Source: Haloplanus ruber
Lineage (GTDB): Archaea; Halobacteriota; Halobacteria; Halobacteriales; Haloferacaceae
Direction: 5' to 3'
Length of the DNA: 64,000 nt
Assembly (NCBI RefSeq): GCF_024494725.1
Contig: NZ_JANHDK010000004.1
Span: 1 to 64,000 of the forward strand
Both the position numbers and the translations under genes were made by a program. Positions 27,007-35,944 of the stretch are shown here, piece after piece. Numbering within the stretch: position 1 is the stretch's first letter; each line of letters opens with the position of its first letter. The notes beneath the pieces were generated by a model that saw only the letters and a program-made list of their open reading frames with translations, ran no database searches and was not told the origin of the DNA.

Positions 27007-27018
27007 CTTTGAATCTAA
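27007..27018. promoter_or_regulatory. palindrome upstream of the second copZ
   Basis: TTTGAATCTAAA lies 74 bases before the copZ-like start. It matches the site at 10311 at 11 of 12 bases and resembles the copA and copZ leader palindromes with one base fewer in the centre. It is a candidate operator of the copper regulator. Confidence 0.4.
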
Positions 27019-27091
27019 AGTTTGAGCCCCACGATATCAGTATGATCGAAGGGGAAATCCGCTAAAGAGAGGAGGCCGTGTGTATCCCTGT

Positions 27092-27289
27092 ATGACGACG
27101 ACGATCATCGTGGAAGGCATGACGTGCGGTCACTGTGAGCAGACGGTCGAAGAGGCCCTCGAAGAGGTATCCGGCGTGACTGACGTGACCGTCGACAGGG
27201 AGAGCGAACAGGCGAGCGTCGATGGTGAGGCAAATGTCACAGCTCTCGTGGAGGCCGTCGAAGACGCCGGGTACACCGCTTACGCCTGA
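27092..27289 (+). CDS. second CopZ-like copper chaperone
   Basis: A 65-aa HMA domain with GMTCGHC (residues 9-15) and the ending VEDAGYTAYA. It closely resembles the chaperone at 20406, suggesting a duplication. ATG 27092 is chosen because relatives begin MTTT. It stands in front of the CopB-like ATPase, to which it may deliver copper. Confidence 0.87.
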   Translation: MTTTIIVEGMTCGHCEQTVEEALEEVSGVTDVTVDRESEQASVDGEANVTALVEAVEDAGYTAYA

Positions 27290-27421
27290 GAATCGCGCGG
27301 ACCACTCCGAGACAACGGCCAACCGTTGTCTTTGAAGCTTCGCTACGCTGGTCCTGCTGTACAGTTTCAGTGGGGAAGATTCAGGGGGCCAGCGGATCCA
27401 CCTCTACAGAGAATATGGGCT

Positions 27422-29704
27422 ATGGACGACCACAAAGATACAAATGAGAATCCCCCTGGAGGGGAACACCAGCAGGACGACAGCAGTCACCAGCACGAAC
27501 ACGGCGAGCAGGATGAATCGGACGCCGAGTCGGACGAGCAGCGGGTAGAACAGGAGCTACTGGAAGAAGAGGCACACCCTGCTGCGGAGAGTGAGACGGT
27601 GCTCGACGAGCAGCACGAGCACGCTGGACACGAGGGCGAAGGACACGACCACGGTTCCCATGAGGGCCACGGTGAGGGGCATGGCGGGATGCACGAGGGC
27701 CACGAGCAGATGTTCCGCCGGCGCTTCTTCGTCTCGACGCTCCTGTCGATCCCAGTCCTGCTATACAGCGAAATGCTGCAGGAGTGGCTCGGGTTCTCCG
27801 TCCCCGCGTTCCCGGGCAGCGAGTGGATCAACCCCGTCTTCGCGGTCATCGTCTTCGCGTACGGTGGGATGCCGTTCCTCCAGATGGCGGTGCCGGAGCT
27901 GAAAGACCGGTCGCCGGGGATGATGACGTTGATCTCGATGGCGATCACCGTCGCGTTCGTCTACAGTCTCGCGAGCGTGGTCTTCCCGACGCAGTCTGCG
28001 TTTTTCTGGGAACTCGTCACGCTGATCGACATCATGCTGCTGGGCCACTGGATCGAGATGCGGTCGGTCCGGCGGGCCTCCAGCGCGGTCGACGAACTGG
28101 CGAAACTGATGCCAGACACCGCCGAGCGTATTACCGACGACGGAGAAACCGAGGAGGTTCCCGTCAGGGAGCTCTCGGAAGGCGATCTCGTGCTCGTCCG
28201 GCCGGGCGCAAGTGTCCCTGCTGACGGCACCGTCGAGGAAGGTGATTCGGACGTCAACGAGTCGATGATCACTGGCGAGTCCAAGCCCGTCTCGAAGGAG
28301 CCTGGCGACGAGGTCATCGGCGGCACCATCAACGGCGATGGTAGTCTCCGCGTCCGTGTTGGCGCGACGGGCGAGGAGACGACGCTGGCGGGCATCATGC
28401 GTCTCGTCGAGGAAGCCCAGCAGAGCAAGTCCAAGACGCAGGTACTGGCCGACCGGGCGGCAGGCTGGCTGTTCTACGTCGCGCTCGGGGCGGCAGTCGT
28501 GACGGCGATTGCGTGGACCGTCGCGGTCTCGTTCGACGCGACCGTCATCGAGCGAGTCGTGACGGTGCTCGTCATCGCCTGCCCGCACGCCCTCGGGCTC
28601 GCCATTCCGCTGGTCGTCGCGATCAACACGTCGCTCGCCGCTCGCAACGGGATGCTCGTTCGCGACCGCATCGCGATGGAAGACGCACGGAATCTGGACG
28701 CGATCATCTTCGACAAGACAGGGACGCTTACCGAGGGCGAACACGGCGTCGTGGATATGGCGACCGTCAACGGCGTCGACGAGGACGACGCGCTCGGGCT
28801 GGCGGCAGCCGTCGAGAGTGACTCCGAACACATGATCGCGCGAGCGATTCGCGAGGCCGCCGACGAGCGAGACCTAACTACTCCCGACGCGACCGCCTTC
28901 GAGGCGATCAAAGGGCGAGGGGTTCGCGCAAACGTCGATGGAAACGAGGTGTACGTCGGTGGGCCGAACCTGTTGACCCAGCTCGATAGCGAGATCCCCG
29001 CCCATCTCCAGCGCTTCGCTGACGAGGCGGGACAGAACGCTCAAACGGTGGTGTATCTCGTTCGTGACAGTGAGTTGATCGCCGCGTTCGCGATGGCCGA
29101 CGTAATCCGTGAAGAGAGTTTCCGCGTCGTCGACGCCCTCCACGATCTGGGAATCGAAGTGGCGATGCTGACTGGCGACTCCCAGGACGTCGCCAACGCT
29201 GTCGCTGACGAACTGGGCATCGACACGGTGTTCGCCGAGGTCCTCCCCGAAGACAAAGACGAGAAAGTCCAGGAACTCCAAGACCAGGGGAAGCTCGTGG
29301 GGATGGTTGGTGACGGTGTAAACGATGCGCCGGCGCTGACGCGAGCCGACGTCGGGATCGCCATCGGGAGCGGCACCGACGTCGCCGTCCAGTCGGCGGA
29401 TGTCATTCTCGTGCAGAACAACCCGATGGATGTAGTGCGACTCGTGAAACTCAGTAAGGCGAGCTACCGGAAGATGCAGGAGAACATCGTCTGGGCCGCC
29501 GGCTACAACGTGTTCGCGATTCCGCTCGCAGCAGGCGTGTTGGCACCGATCGGGATTCTGCTGTCTCCCGCTGTGGGTGCGCTTCTGATGTCGTTGAGTA
29601 CAGTAATCGTCGCCATCAACGCGCAACTGCTCCGCCGGGTGGATCTATCCATCCCCGAGCTTCCAGGAGTGACACCATCCACTAGCACCCAAACTGCAGA
29701 CTGA
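27422..29704 (+). CDS. CopB-like P1B-3 ATPase with His-rich N-terminus
   Basis: A 760-aa pump. The N-terminus lacks HMA domains and is instead very rich in His, Asp and Glu ([20 protein letters not shown], about residues 60-100), a metal-binding tail. The membrane site is [11 protein letters not shown] (CPH), the mark of the P1B-3 class. Also visible are [32 protein letters not shown] and the C-terminal [11 protein letters not shown] and [10 protein letters not shown]. It is predicted to export copper, probably Cu(II) or Cu(I). ATG 27422 is preferred since the residues before it are atypical. Confidence 0.9.
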   Translation: MDDHKDTNENPPGGEHQQDDSSHQHEHGEQDESDAESDEQRVEQELLEEEAHPAAESETVLDEQHEHAGHEGEGHDHGSHEGHGEGHGGMHEGHEQMFRRRFFVSTLLSIPVLLYSEMLQEWLGFSVPAFPGSEWINPVFAVIVFAYGGMPFLQMAVPELKDRSPGMMTLISMAITVAFVYSLASVVFPTQSAFFWELVTLIDIMLLGHWIEMRSVRRASSAVDELAKLMPDTAERITDDGETEEVPVRELSEGDLVLVRPGASVPADGTVEEGDSDVNESMITGESKPVSKEPGDEVIGGTINGDGSLRVRVGATGEETTLAGIMRLVEEAQQSKSKTQVLADRAAGWLFYVALGAAVVTAIAWTVAVSFDATVIERVVTVLVIACPHALGLAIPLVVAINTSLAARNGMLVRDRIAMEDARNLDAIIFDKTGTLTEGEHGVVDMATVNGVDEDDALGLAAAVESDSEHMIARAIREAADERDLTTPDATAFEAIKGRGVRANVDGNEVYVGGPNLLTQLDSEIPAHLQRFADEAGQNAQTVVYLVRDSELIAAFAMADVIREESFRVVDALHDLGIEVAMLTGDSQDVANAVADELGIDTVFAEVLPEDKDEKVQELQDQGKLVGMVGDGVNDAPALTRADVGIAIGSGTDVAVQSADVILVQNNPMDVVRLVKLSKASYRKMQENIVWAAGYNVFAIPLAAGVLAPIGILLSPAVGALLMSLSTVIVAINAQLLRRVDLSIPELPGVTPSTSTQTAD

Positions 29705-30108
29705 AACTCTGCCTGATCGCTTTAGGAGGGGTTTTTCGATTGCATACGGTTGGTATTCGGAATCAGAAAATCGGTGCAGTTTGGATAGATGGCACTCTGT
29801 AAACCGATTTAACGGGCTATAGATGCCAGTTTTCCCACTCACGCCGCGCCTCTTCTTGAGAAGCTGGTTGTCCTCACACGAGTTATCTCAGCATAGTTGA
29901 TTCCAGAATCTCCCGACCAGTTTCTCACCCTCAACGTCGAGCAGGATGATTGAGTCATCATCAATGAAGGTGTTAGCTATGAGTGAACGAAGCGTAGCTG
30001 CGAGACTTACAGAGTACTTGTTTGTGCTGACCGATTCAACAGCAGCGGTTCCTGCGCAAAGAGGATGGGATCGCGCCGCTTGTGTGACTGGCTGATGGGA
30101 TAGCTCAC
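29705..30108. other. 404-bp region with a possible gene remnant
   Basis: This stretch separates the CopB-like gene from the IS4-type transposase. On the minus strand, 29888 to about 30020 encodes a protein-like end (NTFIDDDSIILLDVEGEKLV, then GRFWNQLC and a stop), with the 5' part unlike coding sequence. It is probably the tail of a gene cut by the transposon. The left end of the transposon must lie here, but I could not define its terminal repeat. Confidence 0.3.
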
Positions 30109-31695
30109 ATGACTTCTCAGGAGCACCGATTGACCGACGCCTACCTTGTCGGGTTGACACTCACAGAGGCACTCAAAGCCGATCAGTCCCTCTGCACGGC
30201 TCTTCGAACTCTGGAGGGGCCGTTCGATTCGCTCAATGACGGCTACCCAGAGTGGCATCCAGCACCGCACTCGTTCGAGGGGATGGTACGCTTGTTACTC
30301 TACCGCGAACTCACTGGCGAAAGCTACCGTTCGCTCGCCCAGTATCCCGAACTCGCAGTTGTCTTCGACTTGGAGAAAATCCCCGACGAATCGGTGCTCT
30401 CGCGGACCTGGCGTAACCGGTTCGACGAGGCGACCCGGGAGTTCGTCACCACAGCCGCCCACTACGTCATCAAGGAAGTCCACGATCGCGACATCTCAGC
30501 GCCGGAGGTGCGGCCTAAGGCAGAGATCGTCGACGATGAGCAAGAAGCCGCAGATCCAGTAGAAGACAAATCCTTCTCACAGGAGGAGATCATCCAGACA
30601 ACGCGCCTCGCGCGTGATCACGCCTTCGGTCACTTCGACTCTGGTCGGGCGTCGAACGCCTCGTACGAGGACACACAATTCTTTGAGCTACAGACGTTCA
30701 TGGGGATGGTCCACTGTGGAACTGCGCAGGGAGCGACTCGCTTCCAATATCGCCATGGCGAAGAGTACAGCCCCCATGGTGATACCCACCTCCGCGCCGT
30801 CAAGCAGTTCGATCCCGAAGAACTCGTGAACGGATTCAACGAGACAACGGATCGCTTGCTCTCCGTGATCGCCTCGGAAGCATCCTTTCGAAGGCCGGTC
30901 ACCGCTGCAATCGATATCACGACTATTCCCTATTACGGAGAGGTCGAAGGAATGCCGATGGTCAGCGGGACCAAGGACAGAGACGGTCGAGCATTCAAAT
31001 TCGCAACCCTCTCGATCATCGGGCAGAACATCCCGCTCGTTCTGGCGGTTGAGCCGGTCCGTGAGAGTTCCGAGTGGGATGAGAACCCGTCGAATCAGAT
31101 CCATCGTACTGTGCGACGGCTCGTTCGACGAGCGAAAGAACAAGTTCCGATCGAGACGGTGCTGTGTGATCGAGAGTTTGACTCGATACAAGTGTTCCAG
31201 ACACTCTCAAACCTCGATGTGAACTACCTCATTCCGAAGCGAGTCTCAAGCTCCGAACGGGATGTGCTCGAACAAATGGAGGGAGACGACCAAGAGGTGG
31301 CTGTTGAGTCGGCTTCTATCCATGTAGAATCTGGATCGCATCCAATGCGGCTCCTGTACGTGCCGTCGACGAGTGGGGAGGGAACGGCCGTCTTCGCGAC
31401 GAATCTACGAGTCGGTCCTGAGGAAGCCGAGACATTCTGTCAGCGCTACAGCCGCCGGTGGCAGATCGAGAGTGAGTACAAATCGATCAAAGGTGATTTT
31501 CTCGCGAAGACCTCCTCGAAAGACTACCGCATTCGTTTGTTCTACTTCGTTTTCGCGGTCCTCTTGTACAATATCTGGCGGCTCACCGACTTCCTGCTGA
31601 AAGCGAGTGTGGGAGGTGAGATGGACTACGCACCTGTGATTACTGCGGGTGAGTGTGTTGAGCTCGTTGCCTCGTCGTTGATTCCACACGACTAA
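30109..31695 (+). CDS. IS4-family-type DDE transposase
   Basis: A 528-aa transposase. The three catalytic acidic residues are seen in AAIDITTIPYYG (about residue 268), LCDREFDS (about 353) and YSRRWQIE (about 452). The last forms the IS4 Y-x2-R-x3-E-x6-K signature (YSRRWQIESEYKSIK). The N-terminal part contains a helical DNA-binding region (VRLLLYRELTGESYRSLAQY). The gene appears complete. Terminal inverted repeats could not be recognised, so the element ends are not given. Confidence 0.8.
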   Translation: MTSQEHRLTDAYLVGLTLTEALKADQSLCTALRTLEGPFDSLNDGYPEWHPAPHSFEGMVRLLLYRELTGESYRSLAQYPELAVVFDLEKIPDESVLSRTWRNRFDEATREFVTTAAHYVIKEVHDRDISAPEVRPKAEIVDDEQEAADPVEDKSFSQEEIIQTTRLARDHAFGHFDSGRASNASYEDTQFFELQTFMGMVHCGTAQGATRFQYRHGEEYSPHGDTHLRAVKQFDPEELVNGFNETTDRLLSVIASEASFRRPVTAAIDITTIPYYGEVEGMPMVSGTKDRDGRAFKFATLSIIGQNIPLVLAVEPVRESSEWDENPSNQIHRTVRRLVRRAKEQVPIETVLCDREFDSIQVFQTLSNLDVNYLIPKRVSSSERDVLEQMEGDDQEVAVESASIHVESGSHPMRLLYVPSTSGEGTAVFATNLRVGPEEAETFCQRYSRRWQIESEYKSIKGDFLAKTSSKDYRIRLFYFVFAVLLYNIWRLTDFLLKASVGGEMDYAPVITAGECVELVASSLIPHD

Positions 31696-32326
31696 CCGGC
31701 TGATCCCCCTGAGTCCGCCGTTTGGGAGTGACAACCCTAATCAGGAGCGGCAGAATCTACGCAATTTCGCACGTCCGCCCAGTAGATGCGATCGGTAAGG
31801 ATCCAAATCAGGACTGGTCGGTGAGAAGAACCACGAAGTGATGTTAATTCGATCTGAAACTGGGCTATCCTCCGAAACTGTGAAACCCAGGGATGTGAAT
31901 TTTGTATAGCGATATACAGTTTATATCCTCTCTGTTTCGTCACTTTCTCCACTCTTGTTGGGTGAGCTGGTCGATTTAGGTCGTTGAGCGATTGCGGAAA
32001 TCCACTTGTGCTTAGATCCCTAATCACAAGTAGATTCAAGTGCCAGCCTGCCGTCGCCTCATCACACACGCGACAATGCACAATTACCCACTCTCACCCG
32101 TCAGGTGGACCCAAAATCAGCCAAGCCCTCGAGAGCCTAGCCACCAGATGCTCTCCCACCGGGGGCGTTACGACGAGAACTCGGGTTCTGAGCAACACAT
32201 CGATAGGGGCGCGGAGCCGATCCAGCGATCCGACGTCGTCGCAGTCCCCAAGCTAGACGCCGTTCCAACACTCCCGACCGACGCGACCCACTCTATCCCC
32301 ACCGGACGACCATCACCAACGCATCC
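31696..32326. other. 631-bp region without a clear gene
   Basis: It lies between the transposase and integrase genes. A weak 114-codon frame on the minus strand (31737-32081) has no recognisable family and a poor composition. AT-rich patches at about 31895-31935 could hold a promoter. An attachment site for the integrase might be here, but no core repeat was found elsewhere in the window. Confidence 0.3.
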
Positions 32327-33520
32327 ATGACTGACCATGCACACCCCCGCGTCTGTACCGTCGACGACCCGATCGGCCGCCCGTTCGAAGCGTTCCTCGA
32401 CAGTAAAGCGGTGACCGGATCCGGCGAAACACGATCCGGAAAGTACGCGAGACAGCTTGAGCGTGTCGTCGGCGACTGGATCGAGCAAATGAACAACCGT
32501 GGCGTCACAACGTTTGGCGACCTTGATGGACAGGCCATCGCTCAGTGGACGGACGAGTATCTCGCCCGGCGTGTGCGTGCGCGCAATTCAGGTGCTTCTA
32601 CCCCCGGCATTTCAGCTGCAACTGCTAACGTCTACTACGACTACGTCTCGTCCTACCTCGAGTACTGTCGCACGTGGGAACTCCTGGACGAGAACCCGGC
32701 CGCGACAGCCGTCGCCCGCGATCCTCTTCCCGATCGGCCCTCCCGCCAAGCGAGCGAGCAGCAGTTCTGGAGTCCACAGGAACGGATGGTTATCACGCGA
32801 TATGTCCGCCAACGTGCTGGTGAAGCTATCGACGAACGTGGAGCCGACGCACTGAACGAAGTCCGAGACCACGCACTCATCTACACGATCGGCTATTCCG
32901 GCGCTCGAGGCGCTGAAATTCTACGCGTCCCACGTGGGGACGATCGCCGCCGAACAGGAGTCACATGGGGAGATATCGATCTCGATGAGGGGACGCTTCT
33001 CGTCCTTGGTAAAGATCAAGACTATGAGCAGGTCCCGCTCACCGACAAGCCGCTCCCTCCGCTCCGCCGGCTTCGAGAAGTCCTCAACCCCGCTTCCGAT
33101 GAGTGGCCCATCTTCACGACGTCTCACACCCCCACGCTGTGGTCGAGTGCTCGCGACCAACTCTCCGCGCGAGATCACACCGCGGCGGCAGCCGAAGAAC
33201 TGCTTGAGTCGTTCGACCAACCACTCCAAGTGTACCGCGCCCACGACCTCATCCCACCAGCGCTCACGACAGAAGGTGCCCGGCACCTCTTGCAGAAATT
33301 CACTGAGGCGGTTGGGATTGAGGTCAGTGGCGACAAAGACTATCTTACGCTCCACGGTGCCCGCCGGGGCGTTGGCGAACAGTACTACCGCGAAGAGTCG
33401 CCGGCAGCAGCCCAGCGCGCCCTTCGACACGACGATCCACGAACAACCAGCGAAATGTATGCTCACATCGAAGCGAGTGAACTCTCTGACGTCGGCAGCG
33501 ACATTTTCGACGGCGAGTAG
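32327..33520 (+). CDS. tyrosine recombinase/integrase
   Basis: A 397-aa protein with an N-terminal SAM-like core-binding domain (about residues 20-130: TANVYYDYVSSYLEYCRTW) and a C-terminal catalytic domain. Catalytic residues visible: Arg in YSGARGAEIL (about 195), the H-x2-R in LHGARRGVG (about 342-345), a His in LRHDDPRTTSEMY (about 366), and the nucleophile Tyr in EMYAH (about 378). All are present, so it is probably active in site-specific recombination. It is followed 83 bases on by the RdfA-Sph cassette, suggesting that they move together. Confidence 0.85.
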   Translation: MTDHAHPRVCTVDDPIGRPFEAFLDSKAVTGSGETRSGKYARQLERVVGDWIEQMNNRGVTTFGDLDGQAIAQWTDEYLARRVRARNSGASTPGISAATANVYYDYVSSYLEYCRTWELLDENPAATAVARDPLPDRPSRQASEQQFWSPQERMVITRYVRQRAGEAIDERGADALNEVRDHALIYTIGYSGARGAEILRVPRGDDRRRTGVTWGDIDLDEGTLLVLGKDQDYEQVPLTDKPLPPLRRLREVLNPASDEWPIFTTSHTPTLWSSARDQLSARDHTAAAAEELLESFDQPLQVYRAHDLIPPALTTEGARHLLQKFTEAVGIEVSGDKDYLTLHGARRGVGEQYYREESPAAAQRALRHDDPRTTSEMYAHIEASELSDVGSDIFDGE

Positions 33521-33603
33521 CCTACTCGTTCCACCGTCCACCGTCCGAAGCGTGGCACTTGCAGGGAGATATACTTTTCAGTCAGGGTGCTAAATCTAAA
33601 CTG

Positions 33604-34383
33604 ATGTCAGATGACTCTAACAAAATCCCTGTGGCACGAAGAGGCGGGCCAGCTGGGTATTCTGGCGAGTTATTAGATGGGACACCGGGAGACTACAAAC
33701 CTTGTTGTAAAGTCGGTCGGATGGCTGATAAATACGATCTAACGACTGGCGTTGGTACTCTCGATAAGGATATCCATAAAGAACTACTCGCAAAATGGCT
33801 GGGGATTAACGAATATCCGGGGACGTCCGTTCGAGGGCTCGTCGATTGGTTCAATCAAAAAATTATGCAGCTATTTTATCTGGAGCACGACCGCAAAGAC
33901 ACTTCCCCACGACTTTCCGTGGAGTATGAAGCGTTTGTCGGTGACGATGAGGCCCGTCGCGTGTGGATTGAGGAAGAACTTGAACAAGATGGGATCGACA
34001 CTGACGAACTCGATGATGATTTTGTCTCTACCGCGACGATGTACCGCCACCTAACCAACTGCCTTGGCGCAGAGAAGGAGACTGATTCAGATTCAGATTC
34101 AGATTCGGGTTCCGACTGGGAACGACGAAACATCGAGATTCTACGTGACCAGGCAGCTGACAAGGTCACAGATACCCTCAAGTCGTGGGATAACAAAGAT
34201 GTCCTCCCTGGTGGGAGCGACGCAGAGGTTTTCGTGGAAGTCGACCTCACCTGTCCGGTGTGTTCGACGAGTGTTCCGATCCGACAGGCTCGCCAACGCG
34301 GGTATGTTTGCGAAGACCATCTTGGATCGCACGCAGACATCGATGAAGACACTGACGAAGACCTCGAGGCAGAGGTCGAATAA
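33604..34383 (+). CDS. RdfA-family protein 1
   Basis: A 259-aa protein. The RdfA hallmark CCKVGRMADKYDL (about residue 33) is followed by LLAKWLGINEYPGTSVRGLV and DWFNQKI. The C-terminal part carries TMYRHLTNCLG, a low-complexity (SD)n tract, and a zinc-ribbon-like end (CPVCSTSVPIRQA, then YVCEDH). In Haloferax volcanii a protein of this family is a rod-determining factor encoded next to an archaea-specific SMC-related gene. The same neighbours occur here. The biochemical role is unknown; the Cys pairs suggest zinc and nucleic-acid or protein binding. Confidence 0.72.
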   Translation: MSDDSNKIPVARRGGPAGYSGELLDGTPGDYKPCCKVGRMADKYDLTTGVGTLDKDIHKELLAKWLGINEYPGTSVRGLVDWFNQKIMQLFYLEHDRKDTSPRLSVEYEAFVGDDEARRVWIEEELEQDGIDTDELDDDFVSTATMYRHLTNCLGAEKETDSDSDSDSGSDWERRNIEILRDQAADKVTDTLKSWDNKDVLPGGSDAEVFVEVDLTCPVCSTSVPIRQARQRGYVCEDHLGSHADIDEDTDEDLEAEVE

Positions 34384-34421
34384 GAAGACGATGCAAATTT
34401 TTAGTCGCGGGGACGCAGTAT

Positions 34422-35063
34422 GTGCCTGTGAGGAGTTGTTGTAAAGTCGGGGAGGTGGCTAATCGCTATCAGGTTACCGCCCCCGCCGGGTTCGACACGA
34501 TCAATGACTGTCTCGTTGCCCGGTGGCGTGGCGACCAACAATCGCCCGAAACAGGACTCCGCCCGCTCGCTGACTGGTTCAACAAACAACTGCTGAAAGC
34601 CGTCTATTTGCGTCAAGACCGAGTCCAAATCGATTCCCAGGTCGAGTCTGATTACCAGATTCTTTCTTCGGGTGAACACACTGGGAGCGAGTGGGACGAA
34701 TTGCTCAGAGACCTAGCCCAGGATAGAATCGACGGTGAAGCCGTTGCCACCGACTTTGTGTCGTCTTCAACACTTCACCGGCATCTAAAAAACTGCGTCG
34801 GTGCGACGAAAGACGTCGACCCAGATCGGTCTGACTGGGAGCGTGACCGGATCGCTTTCATCTCAGACTGGGCTAAGACTAATCTCTGCGGAGTCCTCTC
34901 CAGCTTGGACACAAAAGGCCAACTCCACGGGGCGGGAGACGTCACCGTCAACCTGAGCTTCTTTCTACAGTGCCCAGAGTGTGGACGGAAGATATCACTC
35001 CGGCAGGCGCTCTCGCAGGGATATATCTGTCAAGAACACCTCCCCGAGGAGGGTGGTGTCTAG
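34422..35063 (+). CDS. RdfA-family protein 2, C-terminus replaced by IS6
   Basis: A 213-aa paralogue of the preceding gene, 38 bases downstream: SCCKVGEVANRYQV, RPLADWFNKQLLKAVYLRQD, STLHRHLKNCVG, and CPECGRKISLRQA with YICQEH. It starts at GTG 34422. The IS6 element at 35052 ends the frame after only GGV. Removing the element and one target-site copy joins codon GAG (35049-35051) to 31 further codons at 35751-35843 and a TAA at 35844. Thus the native C-terminus has been cut, though the recognisable domains remain. Confidence 0.72.
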   Translation: MPVRSCCKVGEVANRYQVTAPAGFDTINDCLVARWRGDQQSPETGLRPLADWFNKQLLKAVYLRQDRVQIDSQVESDYQILSSGEHTGSEWDELLRDLAQDRIDGEAVATDFVSSSTLHRHLKNCVGATKDVDPDRSDWERDRIAFISDWAKTNLCGVLSSLDTKGQLHGAGDVTVNLSFFLQCPECGRKISLRQALSQGYICQEHLPEEGGV

Positions 35064-35742
35064 ATAAGCTGGTTCCATGCGAAGGCAAATGCTTGTAACC
35101 AATTTTCAGCGGTACTCGGTTCGACGTGGCTGAACGTATTTGAAAATTGGTTAGTTCGTCGTTTTACTTCTCGAAAGACACGTTCGACGGCATTCCGATT
35201 CCCATGTGTAACATGCTGGAATCGTAGCCCGTGTCGGTGACAGGCGGCCTGCAACCACGGTGCACCGTCGACGAGAAAGACTGCATCGTCTACCTGATGT
35301 TTCTCGCGTACTTCTGAGAGAAACATCGAGGTGACCGCGGTGGTTCTCGTCGGATAGAGCCGAACATGAAGCAGGCGGTTGGTATCGGGATCGACAGCAG
35401 CGTACAGCCAATATCGCTCATCATTGAGTTGAATCACAGTCTCATCGACCGCAACGTGATTCGGCTCAGCACCACCTGTCGGCTGTAAATCGGCCTTCTG
35501 TACCCATCGATGCACGGTGCTTCGATGACGATCGACACCCAACATCTCAAGAATCGAGACGGTATCCGAAAGTGATAATCCAGCCAAATGGAGTCGGATA
35601 CCGAGCTTCATCGCCGGCTCGGGTGTCGCCTCTCGCTCCAGAAATTCTAACTCGATGCAACCGCTATCGCCGCTGAGGCGGTCGAACGAGAGCATAATCC
35701 ACTCAAATCTTTGACCGCCTCGTTCCTTATCGCAACGCTACC
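35052..35742 (-). mobile_element. IS6-family element with 8-bp target duplication
   Basis: The ends are GGTGGTGTCTAGATAAGC at 35052 and the imperfect complement of it ending at 35742 (GATAAG and GGT conserved). The direct repeat CCGAGGAG is present on both sides (35044-35051 and 35743-35750), the 8-bp duplication expected for IS6. The insertion is in the 3' part of the second rdfA gene and is probably recent because the duplication is perfect. Confidence 0.9.
35060..35695 (-). CDS. IS6-family DDE transposase
   Basis: A 211-aa transposase with VAVDETVIQLNDERYWLYAA, VFLVDGAPWL and NAVERVFREVKRRT providing the DDE residues. It is full length and seems intact. It belongs to the same family as the transposase at 14432 but differs in many positions, so the two elements are separate arrivals. 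An alternative first codon lies within a few residues of 35695. Confidence 0.88.
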   Translation of the reverse strand: MLSFDRLSGDSGCIELEFLEREATPEPAMKLGIRLHLAGLSLSDTVSILEMLGVDRHRSTVHRWVQKADLQPTGGAEPNHVAVDETVIQLNDERYWLYAAVDPDTNRLLHVRLYPTRTTAVTSMFLSEVREKHQVDDAVFLVDGAPWLQAACHRHGLRFQHVTHGNRNAVERVFREVKRRTNQFSNTFSHVEPSTAENWLQAFAFAWNQLI

Positions 35743-35750
35743 CCGAGGAG

Positions 35751-35846
35751 CCCCCCAAGCAAGATGGCCACACTCCCGAGGCGGACCAACACCCCCCGAA
35801 TGACCGTCAGACTACACTCGGGCAGTTAGACCCAGACGGTCGTTAA
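35751..35846 (+). pseudogene. displaced 3' end of the second rdfA gene
   Basis: These bases continue the reading frame of the gene at 34422 directly after the second copy of the target duplication: 31 acidic codons (PPKQDGHTPEADQHPPND and onward) and then TAA at 35844-35846. They are not translated as part of that protein while the IS6 element is present. Confidence 0.75.
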
Positions 35847-35944
35847 TCGGATCGTCGATCGGCGGTTGCACAACCGCTTCACCCTGTCCATACCCTGATG
35901 AAGGCCCCCATTTAATATGTCTCGATGTCGAAGTGGCGACCATA

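Noticed and set aside
33876-34140. (SD)n low-complexity stretch as a minisatellite or CRISPR-like repeat
   Set aside because: It is a short run of GATTCA-type codons inside the first RdfA gene, coding for an acidic linker.
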